A DNA stretch of 64,000 nt from Saccharina japonica (lineage: Eukaryota; Sar; Phaeophyceae; Laminariales; Laminariaceae): positions 28,731 to 92,730 of the forward strand of contig MEHQ01002617.1 of the NCBI GenBank assembly GCA_008828725.1, given 5' to 3'. The notes beneath the pieces were generated by a model that searched no databases, had not been told where the DNA came from, and was given only the letters and a program-made list of their open reading frames with translations. Position 1 is the stretch's first letter; every line of letters starts with the position of its first letter. This document shows, piece after piece, positions 48,168 through 58,112 of the stretch. Both the position numbers and the translations under genes were made by a program.

Positions 48168-49199
48168 AAATAAATATGGAATCGCCATCGCTGCTGCCGT
48201 TGCCGTTGCTGCTGCTGCTGCAATCGCTTCCATGCAAGGAAGAAGCGATGTCTTGCTAAAGCGTCATAGCCGGTACGTACGGCTCGCCGTAGGTGTGATG
48301 CTTCGGCGTGGGTGACAGATGTACTCGGCAGATGGGGAGTAGTACTGCTGCTGTAGTGATAACCCTAACCAAATTTCAAGCAACTCTCAGTTCCTGGAGG
48401 CACGAGAGACCGCCCCAGTTCCTGGCGGTTTTGCAGTTTGCCCCCCCGACCAGGGACTGAGACAAAACAACGATGATTTCCTGGCCCAAAGTAGATGGTT
48501 CTGGTATTTGGGGTCCGGACAGATGGCTGAAAATTACAGAAATCACGGCTCAGACTTTTCCCCACAATAGTTAAAATAACACGATGAGTGGTGAAACACC
48601 GTGGGCGACCGGGAGCTCATGGCATTTCGTGCAGTAGTCACATGTTTTTTTGTGGTTCGCCTGCTGCTGTGTTTAAACGCCGTGTCGATCATGACCTCTG
48701 AAATCCTGGACAAGTACCCTAACCCAAACACGAGCAAGTCGTAAAACTCCCGGGCGAGTACCCCCCCACTCTTGAGCGACAGCCTGATGATCGACTTTTT
48801 TTGTTTTCAGTCATGTTCCCCGAACTCTTCGCTGCCAGTACTCAACAGCATGGGCAGTATCGAACCCTGTGAAATACTGTCAGCACTCGCAGCGCCTCCT
48901 CAGTATTGCGCGGCGAAACAAGTTTGCCGGGCATCTGTGCAGCACAATAGCAGTATGTACGGGAGCATCGACACATCAGAAAGCAATCCCAAATACGTGT
49001 ACAGCACTGCAAACAAATAACCGTGCCGTAAATAACTCAGAGGGCTCAGAAAGAAGCCTGGGCAGGCGGGGTCGAAGACGATCTGCAAAATAGAAATACG
49101 CAAATATATAGGAAGGAAGGAGACTACGACACTGAGCGTGTGCGCGGCACAGCAGAATCTTTACAGGAATTCGTTTGACCTGAACACCCCACGGGTCAC

Positions 49200-49745
49200 A
49201 TGACCGACGAAACGTGTGAGATGTATTGACCTGACCTGACCTGACCCGCGACAGTTTGGAAATCTCCTGACCCGACTCAACCCGAACCGCCAGATCCCAA
49301 TTGACCCGTGAGACACGGATCGTGTCGAGGGTCGGGCCAACGAAATCTGTCACAGCCTGTGGGCCAACCTTTATTTACCCCTTATCTTGTATACTTCTTG
49401 GGAAACGGCAGATGTGTGGCCAACCTGTAGCGTAAGCATGGATGCGGACATGCGCGTATTGTTGATTTGGTCGTGTTTCCTGTGTTTTTGTTGCTTGAGT
49501 ATAACACCAAAGGATTCTTCGTACGAGAGAAGCCTTGTGGCAAGAAATATACATGTTATAAGTGTATCATCTACGAGCCGGATGCGTGCGGCCAAGCCGT
49601 GGGTCAGTGGAACGTTTGTCACTATGGTGCCCGCGAGTTGGCGGAATTCTCGCGGGTCGTGACCTTACCCGACCCGTCAGAGTTTGAACCTTTTCGGATC
49701 CCTAACCCTAACCCGTCCCGACCCGAACCGGGACATCTTGAACAC
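49200..49745. repeat. CCCGA/GACCTGACC-word region
   Basis: TGACCTGACC and ACCCGACCCG words cluster at 49205-49340 and again at 49655-49735, with a plain centre between. The two-array plan resembles the other motif-rich elements, but no terminal repeats or target duplication were found. Confidence 0.4.
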
Positions 49746-50790
49746 GTCACCTGCGAACAGCCCTGGAGAAATGGTAATCAACCCGGTACGTTTACAATAC
49801 TGAAGTGAGCCAAAGTACACTCGACGTACATTGGAACGAACTCCGATGATGGTGATCCAGAAACAAGGCTGGGTGCCCAGGGTGGGAGGCACTCTGCAAC
49901 CAAAGGTGGAAAACACTCCAAGCGAAGAAGACAGTAGCTTCTCGTGATCTCGTCTTGTGCTGTATTACATGCACGTGTGTATTACCCTTGTTACGCGTAC
50001 GGCGGCCGCCGCCAGGCCGCGATCGACCACGCGTGGTGGAGAAGGCGCGGCGTGGGCCGGGGAGCGCGACCCTTCCCGAGAGCAGCCGCGCTTGCGATGG
50101 CGAGACGCCGAGCCGAACGGGTTTAAGAACAAAACCAAGTCCGGGGGCTCCGCCAAGATTTTAGTGTTACCCGAACTGTATATTTCCGGTTCGCGTTCAG
50201 GCTTCCTCTAGAAGGCTGAGAGCGGCCGAGATCGATCATAGATCGGATACAGCGGCACGGCATAACGAGAAAGTAGCCATCGCAATTGTTTTCAAAGCAG
50301 CTATCGTCAACTACGTGCGTTTGTCGGTGGCGGACGATGGCTATTTCTGTTGTCTTACTGGCATTACGCGCTTCTGGGGTAGTCCGTGGTCGTATTTATG
50401 TTTCATTCTGCAGCGAAAGCTGGCGACAGACAACCCAAAACGTACACGTTGTTCTGGGTAAAGCGGTGCATTATGCATGCTGTCCGATTTCGACCCTCAT
50501 ATACTAAGTTTTGAGGATTGTCCTCGAATGTTCCATATCCAACCCGAAAACCAAATCGAAGAGAGGCCGGTTCTCTATCTAATTCATTGCACGTGACCGA
50601 GCTCGTTAGCCCCTTGCTGCTGATGGTCGACTCTGCCGCTGTGGTTTCACGTACTGCGATTGTACCTGGTGAATAAACAGTGACGGAACGACCGATAACG
50701 CCATTGCCAACCCGTGGACTCTCGGCCGTTTTTTTCCTACCGAAGAAAACCCTAACGCTGCGTTTCGTGCTCACATGCCGCCTTTACCAG

Positions 50791-51087
50791 GTGAAGGAGA
50801 CCAACGGCCACACCGCCACCCTCCGTCTGATCGTGGAGGAGGCGTGGGACGAAGTGTGCGAGGGCATGGCCGACCTTAACCCGAGAGTCAAGGGCCTTCA
50901 CCCGGGGCTGTGCCGCCTTCAGTACGAATGGTTGATGAAAGAGTTCCGCACCTCCGGTTACGATCGTTATGGACAACCCACCTCGGACGTCTTCGCGTGG
51001 TTCTCTCCTGAGACTATGTCGCTGCTCTCCCAACTCAAGACCGAAGAGGACGAGCTCGAAGCTTCTTACAGCCCATGGTCCAACTAG
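50791..51087 (+). CDS. Myb/SANT-like (trihelix) protein, exon 3 (terminal)
   Basis: After CCTTTACCAG, 98 codons in phase 0 run to a TAG. The segment continues the fold begun in exon 2: helix 2 around EEAWDEVCEGM (conserved Trp 176), helix 3 around LCRLQYEWLMKEF, then SGYDRYGQPTSDVFAWF and an acidic end. Trp spacing and helix order fit Myb/SANT-like (trihelix-type) DNA-binding domains, which occur in transcription factors and in proteins of PIF/Harbinger-type transposons. The stop codon TAG is followed at once by GTAAGG, forming a perfect donor. The protein may therefore end here with a 3' UTR intron, or the stop may be a recent mutation in a longer gene. Confidence 0.65.
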   Translation: MKETNGHTATLRLIVEEAWDEVCEGMADLNPRVKGLHPGLCRLQYEWLMKEFRTSGYDRYGQPTSDVFAWFSPETMSLLSQLKTEEDELEASYSPWSN

Positions 51088-51260
51088 GTAAGGTCATACA
51101 TTCTATTTTGGAGTGCCCCCAAACTTTCTTATCTCGACTTTTGGAGATTTCCGAATTAAACAAAAACGGAGCTTTGATTACTCTTGTGTGTCTAATACAA
51201 ATCTTGTCTTTTGCGCGTACGGATGCGTTGTTTGCTACCGTGATATCTTTGTACGTGTAG

Positions 51261-51394
51261 GCCCTTCATCCTACGCGTTGAAGGGGTGCATCGCCAGCAT
51301 CAACGTACTACCTGATGACCCTCAAGGCGCTGCAATGCGGAGGTCGGCGGCAGTACTACCCAAACTCGTGCTTCTGCCAAGGGTTCCGATTTGA
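51261..51394 (+). CDS. candidate downstream exon
   Basis: Following TTTGTACGTGTAG, an open frame reads SSYALKGCIASINVLPDDPQ and continues to TGA at 51392. The composition is coding-like, but it needs an incoming split codon, whereas exon 3 ends in phase 0 with a stop. It may be part of the 3' UTR, an alternative exon, or chance. Confidence 0.25.
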
Positions 51395-51710
51395 AAAATC
51401 AAGACCTAAACCCAATCGTGGCGAACCACCACCGTCATCGTTTCGGTAACTTGCTTCTTCCCTGCACGTTTGCCAAACCAACCCCAAGACGAATGAATGC
51501 GTCGCGGGAATCGTGAGCCTTACTTCGTTGTAGGCAGGCAAACCTTTCACGTAGTCTGGCAGGCAAACACCGGAGCAACGTCCGCCTCCCGCGTTAACAC
51601 CACCCGCGCTGAATTGGTGGCACGTTGTCCTTCCAACATACGGTCAGAGTTGGTTTTTTTTCCCCGAGTGCTGTTTGTTGTCCTTTTGCGGCGTTCGTGG
51701 TACGGCCCTG

Positions 51711-52496
51711 TTGGACACGTTTTTGCGTCCCCAAAGTGTTTGTAAACGCATTTTTTTTCCCAGCCAATATTTTGCCGGTAGGGACCCCAATTTAACATGT
51801 TGTTCCTGATGTTTGCCTAATCTCCTGTTTCGGGCGGGGAGGTTGGGGTCGACTGCTACATATCGGGTGCGCTGAACGTCGGTCTAGCCGCTTTCTGTAC
51901 GTACCACACAGCCTGTGGGCGCCACACTTAGGTGGGAAGAGGGTCTAGCGTTGTTGGCTGCACGGGTGCACACCATACTTATGATCCCGGCTCCGAGCGC
52001 GTTGATGCCTTCAGCAGGGAGATATACCATGTTTTGTCTAAGTTTGTTTATGTTATACCTTCGGGACTACGCACGGGTGTGTCGCTGTTGTACGTTAAGG
52101 GTGATGGCGTGGTTGCGCTGAGCTGAGAGTCGCAGGGGCGAGCAACAAAGAATTCGGTCGTTGCGCTGGTAGTCGGGGCATGTTGGGCACGTTTTTGATA
52201 TCCGAAAGTGTTTGTAAACGCATTTATGTTAAGGCCATATTTTGCCGGTCCTAACCCCAATTTGACATGCTGTTCCTGATGTTCGCCTAATGTCCTGTTT
52301 CGGGCGGGGGGGTTGGGGTCGACTGCTGCATATCTCGTGCGCTGAACGTCGCTTTCTGTACGCACCATACAGTAGAGCTTTATATACACCACTGACACGG
52401 GGGTGGGAAGAGGGTCTAGCGTTGTTGGCTGCGCGGGTGCACACCATACTTATGATACCGGCGCCGAGCGCGTTGACGCCTTCAGCAGGGAGATAT
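51711..52496. repeat. tandem duplication, period about 470 bp
   Basis: Units 51711-52026 and 52183-52496 share long stretches, including TTTGTAAACGCATTT, TTGGGGTCGACTGCT and GAGGGTCTAGCGTTGTTGGC. They are roughly 85% identical by eye, with small indels. The intervening 156 bases are not duplicated. No gene is evident in either unit. Confidence 0.8.
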
Positions 52497-53463
52497 TTCT
52501 TCCCCCCGACAATTGTTTTTTACAATTTCATCACAAGACTTGAATGTCCGCGACGCGGAGCTTGCGGCTAAGTTGGGGGCGAGTTGATCCGCATAGTGTT
52601 AGTCTGCACTTGGTATGCGTAGAGTGTATGGCAGGCTTGATTGAATCACAGGTTTGTTGATCGGGGAGGTCAAGAGAGTACCCTCATATCCAAGGTATTA
52701 TTACAGTGCGTCGGTTGCGGCTGACCTGCAACGTGATATATATGTGGTTCTCGCGGCATATATAAACAAGAAATAAGAAACACTGGAAAAGATACAATTG
52801 AAGTCGAGAATAATAAGAATCATCACGTAAGAAATGCCGTAAATGTTGCTGGTGAGGGCACGCGAAATAAGACTTTGAGCCTGGAAGCCAAATTGACGTT
52901 TCTTAACAACAGCGGGCCCCCACTGTACACGATTTTGAGCACAGGCAGCCTGTCCGCGAGCAACGAACCCTGCTACATGAAGGAGGGGAGAAATGCTCCA
53001 CGTCTTGTATGACAAGTGCAGCAGATATGGACGGCCTGCCAGGGCTGGAACACTTGGTCGCATTCACGGTACACCTAACAGAGTACGACGCCCCCCCTGC
53101 TCGAGGTGTAGGCACAGCGAGTACGTACGTATGATATTACGGGGGGCCACAGTAAATAGGACTACACATACTCGGTAAACAATGGTAAACATGTAGGTAT
53201 TTGTCTGCACGGTAGGTCCTATTTACTATATGGTCCCCCGTAATAGCTGCTGTAGTCACAGGCCGAAAGGGGGCTGGTGTTGTTGCGGGGCACAGCGGCA
53301 GCGGTTACCCCGACCCCTTTTACTGCTTACTCACTACTCGGCTATACCCTCGACGCAACTAAATCCACTTCACCGCCTCAACTTCGGCTGTGGGGCACAC
53401 ACAACCCCGCCTCGGCTGCGCTGTGCACGCACAAGAAAAACAAATATCCCTCTGCGTGTACAT
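52497..53463. other. no gene recognised
   Basis: Nothing with supported splice borders. A short imperfect inverted pair around 53137-53245 (GTAAATAGGACTAC and TAGGTCCTATTTAC) flanks about 50 bases. Confidence 0.45.
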
Positions 53464-54053
53464 TTTATATAGGGCAGCGGCCAAAAACAGGTACGCCTGG
53501 TCCATTCGGGGCCAAAAACAGGTACATACTAAAATCAAGTTTAAAACGCACCCCACGAACCTGCCGTTCCTTGCAACGCGAAGTAGAGTTTTGTCATGTT
53601 CTTCGTGCTCGCCCAGTGGCTACGTATACGAATAGCTGCTATTAATAGTACGAGGAACGAACGCCTGCTGCTGTATTCTCCTTTCTCAGCTTGCGACACC
53701 CCTGGTATTCCAAGTCAACCACAATCCCGAAGGGGAGCCGTCTATCTCGTATTATTTGGGCGGAGGTGTGCAGGCAGATATGTGTGTCGCTCGAGTGGCG
53801 TGTGGTGCGAGGTGCGAAGGGAGGAGGGGGTCTCCGCGTACGTCGGCATTTGTATAGGGGGCATAGGGTGGAACTATGAAGGGCCTCCGATTGGCTTAAA
53901 AACGACAAAAAAAAAGGTGAAAGTCAAGCAGAGTAGACAAAATCAGGTATACCTGGCTGGGTGTTAAAGAGGCAAAAACAGGTACAACGAGGTTTGGACC
54001 AATGGCAGGGCACGTGGAGTGCGTTTTTTACAAGGTTTGTCATAATTCTCGAT

Positions 54054-54432
54054 AATCGAGACGGGACGGGACGGTACTGATTTTACTTGTTTGGCGGGGA
54101 AAAAAATGAAGACGGGACGGTAAACTGACGACCAAACAGGTTTTCGAGACGGGACGGTTGGTGTACAATTTCTCGACGGGACGGGACGGTAATTTCAACG
54201 GGGTAGATTTTCACGACGGGACGGGACGGTAAAATTCAGCGGATTTTTCTTCCACGACGGGACGGGACGGTAAATATATTTTTTCACGACGGGACGGGAC
54301 GGTAAACATAATTTTTCACGACGGGACGGGACGGTAAACATAATTTTTCACGACGGGACGGGACGGTAAACATAATTTTTCACGACGGGACGGGACGGAA
54401 AATACTTTTCTTCACGGCGGGAAGGGACGGCA
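54054..54432 (+). repeat. GACGGGACGGTAA array (left)
   Basis: About ten units, the best being 37-38 bp with core GACGGGACGGGACGGTAA followed by an A/T-rich spacer ending TTTTTCAC. Units at 54250-54400 are almost identical, suggesting recent homogenisation. Confidence 0.9.
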
Positions 54433-54630
54433 CCGGATCATTGGACCAAAACAGTTGTTGTTGCTCCAGAGGAACAAACGAAAAGAAACGCCCGTACGAA
54501 TCGTACGTGAATAGAAAGCCATCTTGAAATGCGTGTATCCCCATACTAAATGATATACCGGCACGGCGAAATCACACCAAATTACCTTGCAATTATTTAC
54601 AAATTACGCTACGAACTCGTATGCATATAT

Positions 54631-54863
54631 TTACATCATAGTACAGAGCAAATCTCGTCGTGCTTCGTCTAAACAAATAACCTCGACAGCCGCAGCGTTT
54701 TGAGCAGCGACTGATGCGGCAGCCTCCACGTCGCAGTTAGCCTTTAACGCCGCTACATCCTGGAGAACCTTCGCTAGCCCGGGGATCAAGTGCTGGTTGA
54801 GCTTGAGCAGCATCATCATTTCGATTTTGTCAGTCCCAAGGGGGGTGCGCCGGTGGCCAACGA
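54631..54863 (-). CDS. hypothetical protein, terminal exon inside a mobile element
   Basis: On the minus strand, after a pyrimidine-rich acceptor (TTCTCTGCTCTTTCGGCAG), 77 codons run to TAA at 54631. The product is helical: KIEMMMLLKLNQHLIPGL, then an Ala-rich segment (DVEAAASVAAQNAAAVEV) and a DEARRDLLCTMM end. No family is recognised. It begins with a split codon, so upstream exons are needed, but none is seen within the element. This suggests a captured 3' gene fragment. Confidence 0.45.
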
Positions 54864-55187
54864 CTGCCGAAAGAGCAGAGAAGTTGTTCCTTTCTGCTTG
54901 ACAACTGGTGGTGGTGTCGATCCCCAAGTACAGTCGAGCCAACAGTCCGACATGTATGTGGCCAGCGAGCCGACACTACCACCCCCCCCGTCTTGGCGTC
55001 TACTACTACATCCATCGTAAATTCGTAAATTCAAATTTTTGTTATTTCATTACTTCATATTTTCAAATTTTTATATTTTGATGCTTCATATTTCGGAATG
55101 TTCGGGTTTCGTAATTTCGTATCACTTTAATTCAATTTTAATGTACATACCAGTGTGAAAAACAAATTTTGTAAATTCGTAGATTCT

Positions 55188-55528
55188 TGGTGGGAATGAC
55201 GGGAAGAGACAACGGGCAGCTGTGAATCTTGGCGGGAAATACGAGTTTTGTCGGCGGGACGGGACGGTAAAGACAACGGTGCATGACGGGACGGGACGGT
55301 AAATTACATTTTCTCGACGGGACGGGACGGTAATTTTCAACGGGAGCGATTTTCTTGACGGGACGGGACGGTAACGTTCGACGGGGCAGATTTCGATGAC
55401 GGGACGGGACGGTAAAGTTCAACGGTTGGAGATTTGTCGGCGGGACGGGATTTGACGGGACGACGGGAACAGTTTAACGACGGTTTAACCGTCCCGTCCC
55501 GCCGTTGCCGTCGTTACCGTCCCGTCAA
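55188..55528 (+). repeat. GACGGGACGGTAA array (right)
   Basis: Six to seven units of GACGGGACGGGACGGTAA with 20-30 base spacers. At 55480-55528 the motif switches strand to TTACCGTCCCGTC, so the element's inner arrays end in opposite orientation near the right terminus. Confidence 0.9.
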
Positions 55529-55633
55529 AATACCGTGATAAGCCTTGGTTTTTTACTTGATTTTAAGTATGTATCTGTTTTTGGCCGCAAATGGACCAGG
55601 TATACCTTTTTTTGGCCGCTGCCCTTTTATGTA

Positions 55634-57092
55634 TCATACGTAAGACGATGTACACAAAAGGTTTTGTTTGACGTGGAAGGCTCTGGAAACCCTGGGACCA
55701 ATCTTTCAAATGGGACAATGCGGCTATGACCCTCCACCACATGCAAATTGGAGGGTCATAGGTCGGGGGGGTAGGGGTCGCGTTCTTAGGCTTGGCCATG
55801 GTTGGGGTGACTCTGAGGATAGGACATCGAAGCTTTCGGGCCTCTTCTGCTGGAAAATAATTTGAGACGGCATGAACTTGGCTCGTTCGAGGTGAGACCA
55901 ATGGTACAGTACAACGTTTGCCTTCCTCGTAATAGTGTAATACATATATCAGTACCGAGTACAATGTGTTACGCCAGACCGGCCTCTCGCGGACAACACC
56001 GGCAGCGGCATCGTCTATCGTCCCCCTAACGGCCGTCATGTGCCTGGTCCTCCTCCAAACAAAACAAGGAAGGTCCCATTATACCCAAAACCCGTTCCTC
56101 CACCCAGGCAGCAGACAAATTATTTTCCACCCCACAGCCTACGAACGTTTGAAGTCATATTTGTCGCAGAAACATATATAACAGCATGTACCTACTCCGG
56201 CGTCGATGGACACGAACACATCAACAGGTAGCTACAGCTAACGATACAGGCAACGATATATCCCCACGCATCCCGCCGTGTACTATTAATACTGCTGCTG
56301 CTGTGTCGATGACGCATATGGTACACGTGAGTAAATTAAATAGGAACATGATACACGTATGAATAGTGTTGATTAACAATATATTATAATGGTATATACG
56401 TACGTATGATATATATATTATATATATATATATTGTGACTGCAAGCCGGCCGTGCCCGTTCGAGGTACGCAGCCATACTCGTCGTATGATATGTACGTGC
56501 TTCGTACCCACATGGGCCGCAAAACCCGTTCATCGACCATGCCACCCCGCAGCCTACGAGTAAAGTTATAGTTCGCTTGAGATGATCGCCGAAACACAGG
56601 AGGTCGATGGACACGAGAGCACAACAACAGCTACCACGAACGGTACGGGCAACGACATACCCCCACGCACCCCGCTGTGTACCACTTCTGCTGTGTCGAT
56701 CTAAGAAATTGTTAAATACACGTAAATGGCCTACTCGTATATTATGTATATATCACACGTATAGTATTCTTATTGCAAGCCGGCCGTTTCCGTTCGAAGT
56801 ATGTCGATACGTGCTTCGTATCGACATACACTGGGGATTAGGCTGGAAGAAAATTAGCAGTTAGTTGTAAAAGGGTATACAGCAGTACGCGACAGCAGTT
56901 AAGAATATGGGCGTTAAGGATTTAAGCCTTAACATTTTTCTTTTTATTAGAGATTACAACCAAGAATTCGGGCTGACCTTCGACGAAAACTAACAATTAG
57001 AAATCGAGAAGTGCAAGGGGGTCGGCAACTAAAAAACTTATATACCTCGTCCCCAAAATCGACCTGACAGCTGATTTTGTGAAATACCGGCA
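55634..57092. other. no gene recognised; local duplication
   Basis: No supported exon. The stretch includes the duplication at 56120-56830 and a (TA)n stretch near 56408-56433. Confidence 0.5.
56120..56830. repeat. tandem duplication, period about 410 bp
   Basis: Units of about 56120-56480 and 56538-56830 share CAGCCTACGA, GTCGATGGACACGA, CCCCACGCA and GCAAGCCGGCCGT in the same order. Divergence is moderate, and the (TA)-rich part is present mainly in the first unit. Confidence 0.7.
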
Positions 57093-57100
57093 TAAAATAT

Positions 57101-58104
57101 CAGGGACGCGTATTTCCCGGTAGCGGTAATGACCCGAAATTAAGAGGGCTGGAGGTGATTATTTTTTCAGAGGAAATTATTTTGCATCCCCTATCCCCGG
57201 TAAAACAATGCCTCCATATCAAATAGAAACCCCCGTTTTTATACTATATATTTTTCTTCTTCCAAACGCCGCTATGATGTATGTATGAGTAAGCTGTGCA
57301 GCAGAGCAGAACGCTACGTAGGCGCCCGCAGGCCCCTGCTATGTGCTGTATATCACACACATATTAAAAAAAGAGGAATTGGATGCTATGGCGAGCGGAA
57401 TCATCGAAGGAATGAATAAATATAAAATCTAATAATATAATAATATATAGTAAAAAAAATAAAAAAATAAACAACAGCTGTGAACTCGAGGTATGAGCTA
57501 CGAGCATGCTCGAATGGAAAGGGTGAACTCGGCGCAGATGCACCTGGGACGCTGGGATTTTGTTGAGGCGTCCAGCGTCCATGTTTACAGTTTCTGATCG
57601 TGGAAAATATCGCAATCGCTACACGCGAACGAAGCAGCGCACTGCTTTAACTGATCGCGTCCCGCTTTGCGCTTTGTGGTGCTGATTCAGCTCGCGACAT
57701 AAGTGTATTCGTACACGAGGGACCGCTATCAACACTACGCCAGTTCAAATGGCTGCGGCCGCGGGACAAAATAAACGAGGACATGAACAAGCGAAGGATC
57801 AGCTGAAACCGACGAACATATTGTTGCTCAACAAGTGCTTGCAATATGCGCAACTGCCACTACTGTGTATCTGGTGCAGGTAGAGCGTAGCGTGAAAAGG
57901 ATCGAAACTGACTGCTCGAAGGCCTGAACCAATCTTATACTTGCGCTTCATGTAGTGCATGGGCCACCCGGGGATGATATCCCCCCCCCAAATTACGCCT
58001 TTTCCCCCTTGAATGAGAGGAAATAGAGGAAACGTTTTTGAAAAGCTGGAAAAGGCTGTTTCCGGGAAAGTTTTGGGTTCCGGGTGAGGAAATACGCATC
58101 CCTG
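57101..58104. mobile_element. hAT-like non-autonomous element, copy 2
   Basis: It begins CAGGGACGCGTATTT and ends AAATACGCATCCCTG (one mismatch as an inverted repeat), with flanks TAAAATAT (57093-57100) and TAAAATAC (58105-58112), an 8-bp duplication with one mismatch. It aligns with copy 1 at 46282 in the same orientation, sharing the segments around GGCGCCC and GGGACGCTGGGATTT and the CCCGGGGATGAT end. At 1004 bp it is slightly longer. It carries no transposase frame. Confidence 0.9.
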
Positions 58105-58112
58105 TAAAATAC

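Larger units (their letters stand above)
43492..50790 (+). other. proposed 7.3-kb intron loaded with mobile elements
   Basis: It joins exon 2 (AAG/GTGGGT) to exon 3 (TTTACCAG/GTG) in phase 0. The joined protein runs smoothly from ELVTK into VKETNG, as one helix plus loop. Inside lie a GTACTCGGAGTA element, a GTTGCGC MITE, a hAT-like element, a solo TIR and several microsatellites. The intron call is inference from phase and protein continuity. Confidence 0.5.
53472..55624. mobile_element. composite element with about 70-bp TIRs and GACGGG arrays
   Basis: The left end (53472-53540, GGGCAGCGGCCAAAAACAGG onward) and the right end (55555-55624, inverted) are terminal repeats of about 70 bp, near 85-90% identical by eye. 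The flanks TTTATATA (53464-53471) and TTTATGTA (55626-55633, after one extra T) suggest a decayed 8-bp duplication. Inside are two arrays of GACGGGACGGGACGGTAA (54054-54432 and 55188-55528) around a non-repetitive centre that holds a minus-strand exon. No transposase is visible. It may be a non-autonomous element carrying a captured gene end. Confidence 0.75.
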
